DNA from: Neisseriaceae bacterium
GTDB lineage: Bacteria; Pseudomonadota; Gammaproteobacteria; Burkholderiales; Neisseriaceae
DNA: 64,000 bases
Direction of reading: 5' to 3'
NCBI GenBank assembly: GCA_017991555.1
Contig: JAGOQM010000002.1
Location: forward strand, 124,001-188,000
The position numbers and the translations under genes are program-made. Each line of letters begins with the position of its first letter. Position 1 is the stretch's first letter. Under the pieces are notes generated by a model that was not told where the DNA came from, did not search any database, and worked only from the letters and a program-made list of their open reading frames with translations. Below are positions 1-9,753 of this stretch, piece by piece.

Positions 1-1277
1 AAGTCTATATTGAGGCTGCGGGTGGCGCCGGAGCCGTAGCCGAAAACGGCATCAAGGTCATTGAGGTAGCCGGCGCTTCAGATGGTGTCTTCGAACAACA
101 AGGCCGCGTGGTGGCCGGTGCCTACGACTATCGTCTGGCTCGAGACGCCGCCAACAACAAGGACTGGTCGTTGACCAGCAAGCTCACGCCGGTTGAACCC
201 CCGGTCGAGCCGCCCGTGGAACCGCCGGTAGAGCCGCCAGTTGAGCCACCTGTTGAGCCGCCTGTTGAACCACCAGTTGAACCACCGGTGGTGCCACCGG
301 TAGGGCCCAGTACCACCCGTCCAGAAGTGGGCAGCTATCTAGGCAACTACTTAGCCAGCAACACCCTCTTTAACCTACGGCTGCAAGACCGCGTCGGCGA
401 AGGCAACTTCACCGAACCAATGCCGAACCAACAAAAAGTAGGCGCCCTGTGGACGCGCGTCGTTGCTGGGCAAACGCGCTTTAAAGACAATAGTGGCCAA
501 ATTAAAACTAAATCTGACCACAAAAAGATTCAAATCGGTACCGACGTGGCGCAATGGTTGCCGGATGACAACCAAAGGGTTCATTTGGGCGTGATGGCAG
601 GCTACGGCGAAAACAAAGCCAAATCTGACGCCAGCCTAACCGGCTACAACGCCACGGGCAAACTACGCGGTTACAACGTCGGCCTGTATGGCACCTGGTA
701 CCAAAGCCTCGAAAACCAGGCCAATCTGTATGTCGATGGCTGGCTCATGTACAACCACTTTAAGAACAAGGTGGAAGGCCAAGGCATGCCCACCGAACGC
801 TATAACTCAAGTGGCTGGACCGCATCGGTCGAAACGGGCTATACCCATCCATTAGGCACCTTTGGCCGCCACGACACCCGCCTTTTCCTGCAACCCAAAG
901 CGCAGCTCACTTGGATGGGCGTTAAAACCGGCGACGTGGTGGAGCAAAACGGCACCCGTATCCAACATGAGGGCGACAACAACCTACAAACCCGCTTGGG
1001 CCTGCGCCTCTATGCCCAAAACGAAGCCACCGCCAAGCAGCAAACGCAGCAATATTATGCCGAGCTGAACTGGCTACACAACAGCAAAGACTATGCCCTC
1101 AAGCTAGATGAAACCCGCAGCCACATCGATGGCCTTAAGAACGTGGGCGAAGTCAAAGTCGGTTTAGAAGCCAAGCTGGCCCCACGCACCCAAATTTGGG
1201 CCAACCTTGGCTACCAGTTTGGCAAGCGCAGCCATCGCGACATTGCCGGCATGTTTGGCATCAAGCAGCTGTTCTAA
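1..1277 (+). CDS. Autotransporter, C-terminal part (5' end outside window)
   Basis: The frame is open from base 3 to the stop at 1277 (424 residues visible) and enters from the left edge, so this is the end of a larger type V secreted protein. The first ~55 residues read like the end of a beta-helical passenger (GVFEQQGRVVAGAYDYRL). A proline-rich linker of about eight PPVEP-type repeats follows at bases 190-300. The rest, starting near RPEVGSYLGNYLASN, is a typical autotransporter beta-barrel that inserts in the outer membrane and exports the passenger; the chain ends in Phe, as outer-membrane proteins usually do. A GTG at 108 is not a credible start because coding continues upstream of it. 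The passenger's function cannot be judged from this fragment. Confidence 0.9.
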   Translation, partial: VYIEAAGGAGAVAENGIKVIEVAGASDGVFEQQGRVVAGAYDYRLARDAANNKDWSLTSKLTPVEPPVEPPVEPPVEPPVEPPVEPPVEPPVEPPVVPPVGPSTTRPEVGSYLGNYLASNTLFNLRLQDRVGEGNFTEPMPNQQKVGALWTRVVAGQTRFKDNSGQIKTKSDHKKIQIGTDVAQWLPDDNQRVHLGVMAGYGENKAKSDASLTGYNATGKLRGYNVGLYGTWYQSLENQANLYVDGWLMYNHFKNKVEGQGMPTERYNSSGWTASVETGYTHPLGTFGRHDTRLFLQPKAQLTWMGVKTGDVVEQNGTRIQHEGDNNLQTRLGLRLYAQNEATAKQQTQQYYAELNWLHNSKDYALKLDETRSHIDGLKNVGEVKVGLEAKLAPRTQIWANLGYQFGKRSHRDIAGMFGIKQLF

Positions 1278-1293
1278 AGCACCGCCACCCAGC

Positions 1294-1323
1294 AAAAAGA
1301 CGACCTTTGGGTCGTCTTTTTTT
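1294..1323 (+). terminator. Rho-independent terminator of the autotransporter
   Basis: GACGACC (1299-1305) pairs with GGTCGTC (1310-1316) around a 4-base loop and is followed by a T run. A-rich sequence on the other side suggests it also ends transcription of the convergent membrane-protein gene. Confidence 0.85.
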
Positions 1324-1335
1324 ATGGCAGCACGC

Positions 1336-2523
1336 TCAGCGTAACCAGGCTGGCTGGATCACGTCTTTAATCGCCAGGCTTCTTAGAACCATACAGGTCT
1401 GACGCTGCTCCACCGCACACAAGATCGTGGCATCAGGCAGCTTTAAAGCGGCATAGCCCAAAATGTAGGGTCGCGCGTCGGCACTGCCCTGTGCTTGCCG
1501 CACTACTTTAGCGGCGTCCGTGTCCGCCGCCTGCAAGGCGATGTACGCCACCTGCCAATGAGCCAGATTCAGCTGTAGATCACTGCTCTGCATCGCCGTC
1601 TCATCCAGCAGATAATAAGCAGGGTCGGTTTTGTCATCGGCCAGGCCCATTTTACTAAACAGGCCAAAGGGAAAGCTTTCCACAATGAACACCACCGACA
1701 AAAACACCATGAACGCCGACAGGAGGGAATATTTAAACTTATGCTTAAAGTAGGCCAAATCGCCTCGGTACACCACGTTCAGATACTCGCTGTCGATGAG
1801 CACGCAGTGGGCCAGTACGAACAACAACATCAGGCCCATTTTAAAATGGCTGGCCATGTGGGCAAAATCCAAAGACACAAACACCAAAATCAAGAAAAAA
1901 GCCAGGGCGGCATAAGTGGCCCAGGTAAACAGGGTCAACAGCACTAGGCTAAGCCCTTTAAAGGCCATCGGCTTGTCTGCCAGCAGGCGCAACAGCGGGC
2001 GGCCATGGTGGCGCAAGGCCAATAGCCACAACCCCACACCGGCCCAAGCCCAGGCCCAGCTAGGGTCATCCCACAGGACAATACAGGCCAACACCAGCCC
2101 CAAGCTCAACACGCTTTGATGATTAAGCCAGTGGTCCCGCACTTGCGCATGCGCCCGGCGCTTGGCCAAGTCGATCGGATGCCGCTTGGCCGACAGACGC
2201 ATGACGTCATCGATCAACCAAATGAAAAAATAGGGGCTCAGCAGCATCGCCAATATCGCCAACGCCATGCTAAAAAACAGCGCCGACACAATCAGCAACA
2301 GCGTACTGTAGTTGAAGGCATTCAGCATAAAGCTGGCCTGACCGATGCTTTTTAAATAAAAATAAATCACCGCCCCACCCAAGACCACTGCTAAGGCCGC
2401 CATCACCGACAGCGCCGAAGCAACGTTGCTCAGTAAAGCAGGGACATCGCTCACCTTAAAGTGTCCGGCCGAAGGCTCCTCGGTCGGCGCCAGCGGTAAG
2501 TCTGAAGGGGATTCAACAGCCAT
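1336..2523 (-). CDS. Polytopic inner-membrane protein, function unknown
   Basis: This 395-residue protein is not recognised. After a polar N-terminus of ~35 residues it has about seven or eight hydrophobic segments, first near residues 35-57 and 73-102, then a cluster at ~140-175, ~190-220, ~230-245 and ~270-290. A soluble C-terminal domain of ~100 residues (ADDKTDPAYYLLDE onward) follows. The hydrophilic loop after the second segment is basic (SAKRHPIDLAKRRAH), suggesting a cytoplasmic location. AAGGAGG sits at good distance before the ATG. It is convergent with the autotransporter, and its downstream neighbour on the same strand is the shared terminator. Transporter and stress-related roles are both possible; nothing in the sequence decides. 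Confidence 0.75.
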   Translation of the reverse strand: MAVESPSDLPLAPTEEPSAGHFKVSDVPALLSNVASALSVMAALAVVLGGAVIYFYLKSIGQASFMLNAFNYSTLLLIVSALFFSMALAILAMLLSPYFFIWLIDDVMRLSAKRHPIDLAKRRAHAQVRDHWLNHQSVLSLGLVLACIVLWDDPSWAWAWAGVGLWLLALRHHGRPLLRLLADKPMAFKGLSLVLLTLFTWATYAALAFFLILVFVSLDFAHMASHFKMGLMLLFVLAHCVLIDSEYLNVVYRGDLAYFKHKFKYSLLSAFMVFLSVVFIVESFPFGLFSKMGLADDKTDPAYYLLDETAMQSSDLQLNLAHWQVAYIALQAADTDAAKVVRQAQGSADARPYILGYAALKLPDATILCAVEQRQTCMVLRSLAIKDVIQPAWLR

Positions 2524-2618
2524 GGCAAACCTCCTTGGGTCAGGCCAAATTACATAAATATTTATTTATATAGTAGTCACAACAATTAAAATAGCAAGCC
2601 CAGTGCGGCCATTACCCA

Positions 2619-2647
2619 CAAAAAATGGCCATCATGGCCATTTTTTG
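2619..2647 (-). terminator. Terminator downstream of greB
   Basis: AATGGCCA and TGGCCATT form a near-perfect hairpin flanked by A and T runs on both sides, so it can act in both directions. It lies just past the greB stop. Confidence 0.75.
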
Positions 2648-2667
2648 TGACTCAGCTGTCGTCATGC

Positions 2668-3222
2668 TTAATCAATGGCAATGTATTCTACCGCCACGAT
2701 CTCGATCTCTTCTTCCCCATCTGGGGTACGAAACACAATCACGTCGCCTTCATGCTGCTTGATTAAGGCCCGAGCCAATGGCGACACCCAGCTAATTTTA
2801 CCCTTGCTTAAGTCTAGCTCATCCACGCCCACAATTTTAATCACCTGCGGGCCCAAGCGTTCGCGCTCAATGGTCACCGTCGCGCCAAAAAACACCTGAT
2901 CGGTTTTTTCACGGGTTTCTGGGTCGACCACCAGCACTTCTTCTAAGCGCTTGGTCAAAAAACGAATGCGTCGATCAATTTCACGCAGGCGGCGCTTGCC
3001 ATAAATATAATCACCGTTTTCACTGCGGTCGCCGTTACCGGCCGCCCAGTTCACGATGTTCACCACCTCGGGTCGGTCTTTATGCACCAAAAACGACAGC
3101 TCATCTTTCAATGCCTGCCAGCCCTTAGGGGTCATGTAGTTTTTCCGCACCTGCGGCATGCTGACTTCCACAATGGGGTCTAAATCTTCGTCATCATTTT
3201 CTTTGGTAAACGCTTTACTCAT
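2668..3222 (-). CDS. greB: Transcription elongation factor GreB
   Basis: The 184-residue protein matches the GreA/GreB family, whose members rescue backtracked RNA polymerase by stimulating transcript cleavage through its secondary channel. The N-terminal coiled coil carries the GreB signature GNGDRSENGDYIYGKRRLREIDRR around residues 64-87. The acidic tip (D/E around RSENGDY) and the FKBP-like C-terminal domain (VVDPETREKTDQVFFGATV to the end) are both present. The extended N-terminus with DEDLDPI is common in betaproteobacterial GreB. AGAGG precedes the ATG. It is divergent from ppk1 across ~264 bp that must hold both promoters. Confidence 0.93.
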   Translation of the reverse strand: MSKAFTKENDDEDLDPIVEVSMPQVRKNYMTPKGWQALKDELSFLVHKDRPEVVNIVNWAAGNGDRSENGDYIYGKRRLREIDRRIRFLTKRLEEVLVVDPETREKTDQVFFGATVTIERERLGPQVIKIVGVDELDLSKGKISWVSPLARALIKQHEGDVIVFRTPDGEEEIEIVAVEYIAID

Positions 3223-3486
3223 TTCAACCTCTTTCTACGACAACAGCAGCATCCACTGCACACAATCAATACACGCATCATAGCAAACTTCACCCTCGAA
3301 CGCGTCCAAATCCGGATTTATTCATGCCGGTGCCAAGCTTCGGCAAGAAAGCACCCATTTAGCGGCTTTAACCCTTTTCTTAAGCCACAAAACAGCGTAT
3401 CTTTAACCATACCTTACAAAATGCCCCACGCATGCTCATCACTCTGATGCGCCTCCCCCATCACTGACCAGAGGAACCCCGAATAA

Positions 3487-5532
3487 ATGTCACAGCTATT
3501 GTGTCGAGAACTCAGCCTACTAGCCTTTAATCAGCGCGTCATGGCGCAGGCCGAAGACCCTACGATTCCGTTATTAGAACGGCTTCGTTATCTGTGCATT
3601 GTGTCCTCTAATTTGGATGAATTTTTTGAAGTCCGCGTGGCCTGGCTCAAGCAAACCCACCGCAGCACCCCAGACCGCATCCTGGTCGACGGCACCACCG
3701 CCAAAGAAACCTTAGACAAGGTTTTGGCCGTCAGTAAAAACCTCATTCGCGAGCAGTACGCGATCTTACGCGATCAGCTCTTCCCCGCCCTAGAGGCAGA
3801 AGGCATTAAGTTTTATCGCCGCCGCGAGTGGAACGACGCCCAGCGCGACTGGATTAAGGCCTATTTTGACCGTGAGCTATTGCCCATTCTCACCCCTATT
3901 GGCCTCGACCCTTCACACCCGTTTCCCAAGCTGCTGAATAAATCACTCAACTTTGCCATTGAGCTAGAGGGCAAAGACGCCTTTGGCCGCCCGTCAGGCA
4001 TGGCCATTGTGCAAGCGCCGCGTATTTTGCCGCGCATTGTGGCGTTGCCCAAAGAGCTAACCGGCGACAAAACCGGCTTTGTGTTTTTATCGTCGATCCT
4101 GCACGCCCACGTGCACCCCCTCTTTTTGGGCATGACGGTCAAAGGCTGCTATCAGTTCCGGCTGACCCGCGACAGTGACTTAACCGTCGACGAAGAAGAA
4201 ATCACCAACCTACGCACCGCCATCATCGGCGAGCTGCGCGACCGCCAATATGGCGAAGGCGTGCGGCTGGAAGTGGCCGACAATTGCCCCGAGCACGTCA
4301 GCCAATTTCTATTGCGTCAGGTCCACCTCACCGAAGACGACCTGTACCAGGTCGATGGCCCAGTGAACCTAGTGCGCCTCAACGCCGTTCACACCTTGGT
4401 GAATCGCCCCGATTTGAAGTTTCCGGCCTTTACGCCAACGCAACCCCCGGAGTTCAAAAAGAACAACCGCAGCATTTTTGCCGCCATCAAAAAAAGTGAC
4501 ATCCTGTTACACCACCCGTATCAGTCGTTTACACCGGTATTGAATTTTGTTCAACAGGCCGCCACAGACCCCACCGTGGTCGCCATTAAGATGACCATTT
4601 ACCGCACCGGCTCCGATTCTGAGCTGGTCGAAGCCTTAGTGTCGGCGGCACTGGCCGGCAAACAGGTCACTGTGGTGGTGGAGCTGATGGCCCGTTTTGA
4701 TGAAGAGGCCAACCTGCGCTGGGCCACCCGTCTAGAGGACGCCGGCGCCCACGTGGTGTATGGCGTATTCGGTTATAAAGTCCACGCTAAAATGGCCTTA
4801 ATCGTGCGCAAAGAACGTAACGAGCTCAAGCGCTACGTCCATTTCAGCACCGGTAACTATCACCAAAGCACGGCCCGGGCCTACACCGACTTCGGCCTAT
4901 TCACCTGTGACGACGAATTTGCCTCCGACGCCAATGATTTATTCATCCAGATCACCGGCCTCGGCCACGCCAGCAAGCTCAATAAGCTGTATCAAAGCCC
5001 TTTCACCTTGCACAAGATGATTTTGAACAGCATTGCCAAAGAAACCGCTGCTGCGCGCGCCGGTAAGCACGCCAAGATCATCGCCAAGATGAACGCCCTG
5101 ATTGAACCTCAGGTCATCGCTGCCCTGTATGAAGCCAGCCAGGCCGGCGTGCAAATCGACCTGATCGTACGCGGCATGTGCATTCTGCAACCGGGCATCA
5201 AAGGCGTGTCCGAAAACATCCGCGTGCGCTCAATTATTGGCCGCTTCTTAGAGCACTCGCGCGTGTATTACTTCCACAACGAAGGTGCTGAAGACCTCTA
5301 CATTGCCAGCGCCGACTGGATGGGCCGCAACCTGTTACGACGCATTGAAACCTGCGTGCCCATTCTCGACCCCAAGGTCAAAAAGCGCATCATCAAAGAA
5401 GGCCTGAGCATTTTCTTGCAGGACAACATCAAGGCTTGGCAAATGGGCGAAGACGGCGTTTACCACAAACTGCTGGTCGACGGTGACCCCATTGACGCCC
5501 AGCAAAGCTTACTGGAACAGTATCAAAAATAG
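3487..5532 (+). CDS. ppk1: Polyphosphate kinase 1
   Basis: This 681-residue enzyme reversibly polymerises the gamma phosphate of ATP into polyphosphate. All PPK1 parts are visible: the N-terminal helical domain (LSLLAFNQRVMAQAED, SSNLDEFFEVRVA), the head domain, and two phospholipase-D-like catalytic domains. The autophosphorylated histidine is H433 (GYKVHAKMALI) and the second conserved histidine is H590 (FLEHSRVYYF). Length is normal. GAGGAA before the ATG is a good ribosome site. It is a single-gene unit between a divergent greB and its own terminator; I saw no clear Pho box upstream. Confidence 0.96.
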   Translation: MSQLLCRELSLLAFNQRVMAQAEDPTIPLLERLRYLCIVSSNLDEFFEVRVAWLKQTHRSTPDRILVDGTTAKETLDKVLAVSKNLIREQYAILRDQLFPALEAEGIKFYRRREWNDAQRDWIKAYFDRELLPILTPIGLDPSHPFPKLLNKSLNFAIELEGKDAFGRPSGMAIVQAPRILPRIVALPKELTGDKTGFVFLSSILHAHVHPLFLGMTVKGCYQFRLTRDSDLTVDEEEITNLRTAIIGELRDRQYGEGVRLEVADNCPEHVSQFLLRQVHLTEDDLYQVDGPVNLVRLNAVHTLVNRPDLKFPAFTPTQPPEFKKNNRSIFAAIKKSDILLHHPYQSFTPVLNFVQQAATDPTVVAIKMTIYRTGSDSELVEALVSAALAGKQVTVVVELMARFDEEANLRWATRLEDAGAHVVYGVFGYKVHAKMALIVRKERNELKRYVHFSTGNYHQSTARAYTDFGLFTCDDEFASDANDLFIQITGLGHASKLNKLYQSPFTLHKMILNSIAKETAAARAGKHAKIIAKMNALIEPQVIAALYEASQAGVQIDLIVRGMCILQPGIKGVSENIRVRSIIGRFLEHSRVYYFHNEGAEDLYIASADWMGRNLLRRIETCVPILDPKVKKRIIKEGLSIFLQDNIKAWQMGEDGVYHKLLVDGDPIDAQQSLLEQYQK

Positions 5533-5549
5533 CTTGCCGGAATCAACAA

Positions 5550-5580
5550 GGGCTGCTCTATCACTAGGCAGCCTTTTTTA
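5550..5580 (+). terminator. Terminator of ppk1
   Basis: GGCTGC (5551-5556) pairs with GCAGCC (5568-5573), followed by a T run. Confidence 0.8.
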
Positions 5581-5612
5581 ATACCCACTGTGGGGCCATG
5601 AACCCACATGGC

Positions 5613-5641
5613 ACAAAAAAAACCGCCCGAAGGCGGTTTTT
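5613..5641 (-). terminator. Terminator of pnp
   Basis: AACCGCC and GGCGGTT form a tight hairpin. On the minus strand it is followed by eight T, just after the pnp stop. Confidence 0.85.
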
Positions 5642-5656
5642 TAAATCCGGCATAGA

Positions 5657-7771
5657 TTACTCAGCGGCAGGGGCAGCTGGGGCATCCAATAGGGCTTTAA
5701 TTGACAAACGCACGCGGCCACGGTCGTCTACCTCGATGGCTTTAACGGTCACGTCTTGGCCTTCTTTTAGGTAGTCGCTCACGTTTTTAATGCGCTCGTG
5801 AGCGATTTGGCTAATGTGTACCAAGCCGTCTTTACCAGGCATCACAGACACGATGGCGCCCACGTTGTTGTCCAAGATTTTCACCACAACGCCGTTGTAG
5901 CTCTTACCCACTTCAACTTCGGCGGTGATTTCTTCAATGCGGCGACGTGCTTCATCAGCGCTTTCTTGCGTGGTCGCTGCGATCACGATGGTGCCGTCGT
6001 CTTCGATGTTGATCTCGGTGTTGGTTTCTTTAATCAAACCACGGATGGTTTCGCCACCCTTACCGATCACGTCACGAATCTTGTCTTGGTTAATCTTCAT
6101 GGTGAACAAGCGTGGGGCGTGGGTAGACAACTCTTGTGGGCCGTCAACGGCTTCTGCCATTTGCGCCAAGATGTGCATACGGCCTTCTTTGGCTTGGTCT
6201 AGCGCCACGTTCATGATCTCTTTGGTGATGCCTTGGATTTTAATGTCCATTTGCAAAGCGGTAATGCCGTTTTTGGTACCCGCTACTTTAAAGTCCATGT
6301 CGCCCAAGTGATCTTCGTCACCCAAGATGTCGCTCAATACGGCAAAGCGGCTGTCTTCTAGAATCAAGCCCATCGCCACACCGGCCACGTGATCTTTCAG
6401 CGGCACACCGGCAGACAATAGCGCCAAGCAACCGCCACACACCGATGCCATAGAAGAAGAACCGTTAGATTCGGTAATCTCGCTCACCACACGCATGGTG
6501 TAGCTGAACTCTTCTGCTGGTGGCAACACGGCCAATAGCGCACGTTTGGCCAAACGACCGTGACCAATTTCGCGGCGTTTAGGGCCCATCATACGGCCAA
6601 CTTCACCAGTAGAGTATGGGGGGAAGTTGTAATGCAGCATGAAGCGGTCAGTGTACTCACCGCTCAAAGCATCAATGATTTGCTCGTCGCGCTGGGTGCC
6701 CAAAGTGGCCACGGCCAAGGCTTGAGTTTCACCACGGGTAAACAAAGCAGAACCGTGGGTGCGTGGCAACACGCCAGTTTGAATGTCGATCGGACGAATG
6801 GTGCGGGTGTCGCGACCATCAATACGCGGCTCACCGGCCAAAATTTGGCTACGCACGACGTCAGATTCCAAAGCTTTGAACAAACCTTTAATTTGGTTGG
6901 CAGTCAAAGTGTCGGTTTCTTCAGTAATCAAAGCCGCTTCAACCACAGCCCAAGCTTCGTTGATTTTTTGGGTACGCGCTTGTTTTTCGCGAACTTTAAA
7001 CGCTTCTTTTACGGCTTCACCGGCCAATTCGCGCACTTTAGCGGCAACATCGGCATTGACTTCTTGTGGGGCCCAATCCCAAACGGCTGGGTTCACTTCG
7101 TCGGCAAATTCGTTAATGGCTTTAATCGCCACTTGCATTTGGTCGTGGCCATAAACCACGGCGCCCAACATCACTTCTTCAGACAGCTCATTGGCTTCAG
7201 ACTCCACCATCAACACGGCTTTTTCAGTACCGGCAACCACTAAATCTAATTGGCTTTCAACCAATTGGGTTTTGCTTGGGTTCAATACGTATTGACCGTC
7301 AATGTAGGCCACGCGAGCGGCACCAATAGGGCCAGCAAACGGCACGCCAGACAACAGCATGGCGGCAGATGCACCCAACAAAGCGGGAATGTCAGAATCA
7401 ATTTCTGGGTCAACAGAGATCACCATCGCCACCACTTGGATGTCGTGGTAGAAGCCTTCTGGGAATAAAGGACGGATCGGGCGGTCGATCAAACGGCTGG
7501 TCAAAATTTCTTTTTCGCTTTGACGGCCTTCACGCTTGAAGAACCCACCTGGGATTTTACCCGCAGCGTAGGTACGCTCTAGGTAATCAACGGTCAATGG
7601 GAAGAAATCTTGGCCGGCTTTGACGTTTTTCGCCGCAACCACACTCACCAATACTACGGTATCACCCATAGAGACTTTAACGGCGGCAGTGGCTTGACGC
7701 GCAATTTCACCGGTTTCTAGAGTCACGGTTTGATCACCGTAGGCAAAGCTTTTAACAATTTTTTGGAACAT
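5657..7771 (-). CDS. pnp: Polyribonucleotide nucleotidyltransferase (PNPase)
   Basis: The 704-residue protein is the phosphorolytic 3'-5' exoribonuclease of the RNA degradosome. Domain order is standard: RNase PH core 1 (from residue ~10, with [22 protein letters not shown]), all-helical linker, RNase PH core 2 ([40 protein letters not shown]), KH domain ([15 protein letters not shown] near 560) and C-terminal S1 domain ([29 protein letters not shown]). AAGGA lies before the ATG. It follows rpsO after a terminator-like hairpin, the arrangement known in enterobacteria, where pnp has its own promoter plus read-through from rpsO. Confidence 0.97.
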   Translation of the reverse strand: MFQKIVKSFAYGDQTVTLETGEIARQATAAVKVSMGDTVVLVSVVAAKNVKAGQDFFPLTVDYLERTYAAGKIPGGFFKREGRQSEKEILTSRLIDRPIRPLFPEGFYHDIQVVAMVISVDPEIDSDIPALLGASAAMLLSGVPFAGPIGAARVAYIDGQYVLNPSKTQLVESQLDLVVAGTEKAVLMVESEANELSEEVMLGAVVYGHDQMQVAIKAINEFADEVNPAVWDWAPQEVNADVAAKVRELAGEAVKEAFKVREKQARTQKINEAWAVVEAALITEETDTLTANQIKGLFKALESDVVRSQILAGEPRIDGRDTRTIRPIDIQTGVLPRTHGSALFTRGETQALAVATLGTQRDEQIIDALSGEYTDRFMLHYNFPPYSTGEVGRMMGPKRREIGHGRLAKRALLAVLPPAEEFSYTMRVVSEITESNGSSSMASVCGGCLALLSAGVPLKDHVAGVAMGLILEDSRFAVLSDILGDEDHLGDMDFKVAGTKNGITALQMDIKIQGITKEIMNVALDQAKEGRMHILAQMAEAVDGPQELSTHAPRLFTMKINQDKIRDVIGKGGETIRGLIKETNTEINIEDDGTIVIAATTQESADEARRRIEEITAEVEVGKSYNGVVVKILDNNVGAIVSVMPGKDGLVHISQIAHERIKNVSDYLKEGQDVTVKAIEVDDRGRVRLSIKALLDAPAAPAAE

Positions 7772-7877
7772 TAGGTGTCCTTTTTGGGGAAGACAACGAT
7801 GTGGCTAAAACCCTAGTGATGCACACGCAAATGTGCATGGCTAGAGCCTCAGTCATCCTTGTCTTCGTACTTCAATG

Positions 7878-7906
7878 AAAAAATCGCAATGGCCTCAGCC
7901 ATTGCG
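7878..7906 (-). terminator. Terminator or attenuator between rpsO and pnp
   Basis: CGCAATGGC (7885-7893) pairs perfectly with GCCATTGCG (7898-7906), and on the minus strand a six-T run follows. It sits 10 bases past the rpsO stop, so it probably limits read-through into pnp. Confidence 0.85.
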
Positions 7907-7916
7907 ACCTAAATGC

Positions 7917-8186
7917 TTACTTACGTAAACCTAAGCGAGTAATCAATTCGCGGTATTTTTCAGCATCAGTGCGTTTCAAGTAGTCTAGTAAACGACGACG
8001 TTGGCTCACCATGTGCAACAAACCACGACGGCTGTGATGGTCTTTCATGTTGGCTTTAAAGTGAGGGGTCAAGTCGTTGATACGGAAGGTCAACAAAGCC
8101 ACTTGTACTTCGCTAGAACCGGTATCGCCTTCTTTACGTTGAAAATCTTTAACAATCTGTGCTTTTTGATCGACAGTTAATGCCAT
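7917..8186 (-). CDS. rpsO: 30S ribosomal protein S15
   Basis: This is a typical 89-residue S15 that binds 16S rRNA early in 30S assembly. The start at 8186 ([16 protein letters not shown]) gives the family length and has GGAG in front; a start at 8225 would add 13 foreign residues. The conserved [14 protein letters not shown] and [21 protein letters not shown] stretches are present. It lies between truB and pnp in the large operon. Confidence 0.96.
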   Translation of the reverse strand: MALTVDQKAQIVKDFQRKEGDTGSSEVQVALLTFRINDLTPHFKANMKDHHSRRGLLHMVSQRRRLLDYLKRTDAEKYRELITRLGLRK

Positions 8187-8271
8187 TTGTAAAACTCCAA
8201 TTAAAATTGGACCGAAGTCCGACAAGTTGGCAGAGCATCGCTACCCCAACCAACTCCATAAAACCACGGGC

Positions 8272-9192
8272 TTAAACGTCCGCAGTAGACATCAATCTGG
8301 CCACTTTTAACAGGCCATTAGCCTGCCAGTTCACCAAACCAATGAATTTCTCATCTTCCGAGTACACTCGGTGAAGCGTTATTGTGCCACACAATGGCGC
8401 CAAATGCACACTTTGTCCTAGCTGTAAGCGCGTTACTTGCGTTTCGTCTAAGGTAATGCGTGGTAAATGCGCCACCAAAACGTCGCAGGGCAACAATAAT
8501 TCGTCTAGCTCGGCTTCAGCCAGCTCGCTTAAGGCTTCATGCGTGTGTGCCTGAGCCAGGGTAAACCCAGCCGTTTGGCTACGGCGTAGGCCCACTAGGT
8601 GCGCCTCGGTGTTCATCGCTTTGGCAATGTCCTCGGCCAAGGTGCGAATGTAGGTGCCTTTAGAACAGCTCACGTCAATGCTGGCAATGGGCAAGGCACA
8701 AGACAACAAGGTGATGTTGTGGATGGTGATCAGGCGTTTTTTACGCTCGATTTCAATCCCCTGGCGCGCATACTCATACAGCGCCTTGCCTTGATGCTTT
8801 AAAGCAGAATACATGGGGGGCAGCTGTTCAATTTCACGCTCAAAGCTGTGTAAGGTTTGCTTTAAGGTCGCCTCATCAAACGCCACCGGCGCCGTCGCCA
8901 CCACAGCCCCTTCGACATCACCGGTTTCGGTTCGTTCCCCGAATTTCAAGGTGGCCACATAAGCCTTGTCGGCGTCCAATAGATACTGGGCAAACTTGGT
9001 GGCTTCGCCGAAGCAAATCGGCAACAGGCCTGTGGCCAGTGGGTCCAATACGCCTGTGTGGCCGGCCTTTTCAGCCCGGTACAGGCGCTTAACCTGCTGC
9101 AACGCCGTGTTGCTGGTGATGTTTAAGGCTTTGTCCAACAGCAAAACGCCGTTGACCGCGCGCTTGATGGGTTTCGTTCTTACTTGATTCAT
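8272..9192 (-). CDS. truB: tRNA pseudouridine-55 synthase TruB
   Basis: The enzyme makes pseudouridine 55 in the T-loop of tRNAs. With the start at 9192 (MNQVRTKPIKRAVNG) it is 306 residues. The catalytic aspartate is D50 in GHTGVLDPLATG, and the YSALKHQGKALYEYARQG motif and C-terminal PUA-like segment are present. An ATG-type start at 9234 would add 14 residues not expected in the family. The ribosome site (GACGG) is mediocre, consistent with translation inside an operon. Its upstream neighbour is rbfA, separated by a hairpin. Confidence 0.94.
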   Translation of the reverse strand: MNQVRTKPIKRAVNGVLLLDKALNITSNTALQQVKRLYRAEKAGHTGVLDPLATGLLPICFGEATKFAQYLLDADKAYVATLKFGERTETGDVEGAVVATAPVAFDEATLKQTLHSFEREIEQLPPMYSALKHQGKALYEYARQGIEIERKKRLITIHNITLLSCALPIASIDVSCSKGTYIRTLAEDIAKAMNTEAHLVGLRRSQTAGFTLAQAHTHEALSELAEAELDELLLPCDVLVAHLPRITLDETQVTRLQLGQSVHLAPLCGTITLHRVYSEDEKFIGLVNWQANGLLKVARLMSTADV

Positions 9193-9217
9193 AACCGTCC
9201 GTCTTCTCACTGTTACG

Positions 9218-9245
9218 TAAAAAAGCCGAACCAAGGTTCAGCTTC
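9218..9245 (-). terminator. Intra-operon hairpin with T run between rbfA and truB
   Basis: AAGCCGAACC (9223-9232) pairs with GGTTCAGCTT (9235-9244), with G-U pairs on the RNA. On the minus strand a T run follows. It may partly terminate transcription or be a processing or stability element. Confidence 0.6.
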
Positions 9246-9265
9246 TCGTCCATCCAGCGCTAGGC

Positions 9266-9682
9266 TTACGCCTGGCCCTTGTCTGCTTCCGAGGCATCGT
9301 CTGCCTCTTGGGCAGCTGCCTGATCGTCGCTGGCCACTTTATCGATTAGATTAGAGATGTGTAAACCACGCTCAATCGATTCATCGTAAATAAAGTGTAG
9401 CTGTGGCGTGTTGAATACGGTCAGACGCTTGGCCAATTCGCTGCGCAAATAACCAGCGGCATGTTCCAACGCTTCTTGCGTCACTTCACGCTTGTCTTCG
9501 TCAAAAATAGTGTAATACACCTTGGCGTGAGAATAGTCACGCGTCACCTCTACTTCATTAAGGGTAATGAAGCTGGCGGCACGCGGGTCTTTCAAACCGG
9601 TGCGAATCAACTCGGCTAATTCGCGTAAAATCTGCTCTTTAACACGGTCAACACGGGCATAACCACGGCTGTGTTTAGGCAT
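9266..9682 (-). CDS. rbfA: Ribosome-binding factor A
   Basis: RbfA (138 residues) is a KH-fold 30S maturation and cold-adaptation factor. The N-terminus (RVDRVKEQILRELAELI), DPRAASFITLNEVEVTRDYSHAKVYYTIF and the C-terminal LHFIYDESIERGLHISNLID all match. The last ~20 residues are an acidic Ala/Asp/Glu tail, as is common in Neisseria-type RbfA. AAGGAAG precedes the ATG. It lies between infB and truB. Confidence 0.95.
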   Translation of the reverse strand: MPKHSRGYARVDRVKEQILRELAELIRTGLKDPRAASFITLNEVEVTRDYSHAKVYYTIFDEDKREVTQEALEHAAGYLRSELAKRLTVFNTPQLHFIYDESIERGLHISNLIDKVASDDQAAAQEADDASEADKGQA

Positions 9683-9699
9683 AATCTTCCTTTATCATG

Positions 9700-9735
9700 T
9701 AAAAAGCACGACGCACAAGTTGAGCGCCGTGCTTA
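9700..9735 (-). terminator. Intra-operon hairpin with T run between infB and rbfA
   Basis: AAGCACGACGC (9704-9714) pairs with GCGCCGTGCTT (9724-9734) with one mismatch. On the minus strand it is followed by TTTTT. Likely a partial terminator that lowers expression of rbfA, truB and rpsO relative to infB. Confidence 0.6.
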
Positions 9736-9753
9736 AGCTTACCCGCCCTAAGA

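Noticed and set aside
128..316. Minus-strand frame rich in Gly/Thr/Ser repeats
   Set aside because: It is the mirror of the PPVEP linker of the autotransporter; no ribosome site.
5798..7468. Several long plus-strand frames across pnp
   Set aside because: Antisense shadows of a well conserved gene; composition follows the pnp codons.
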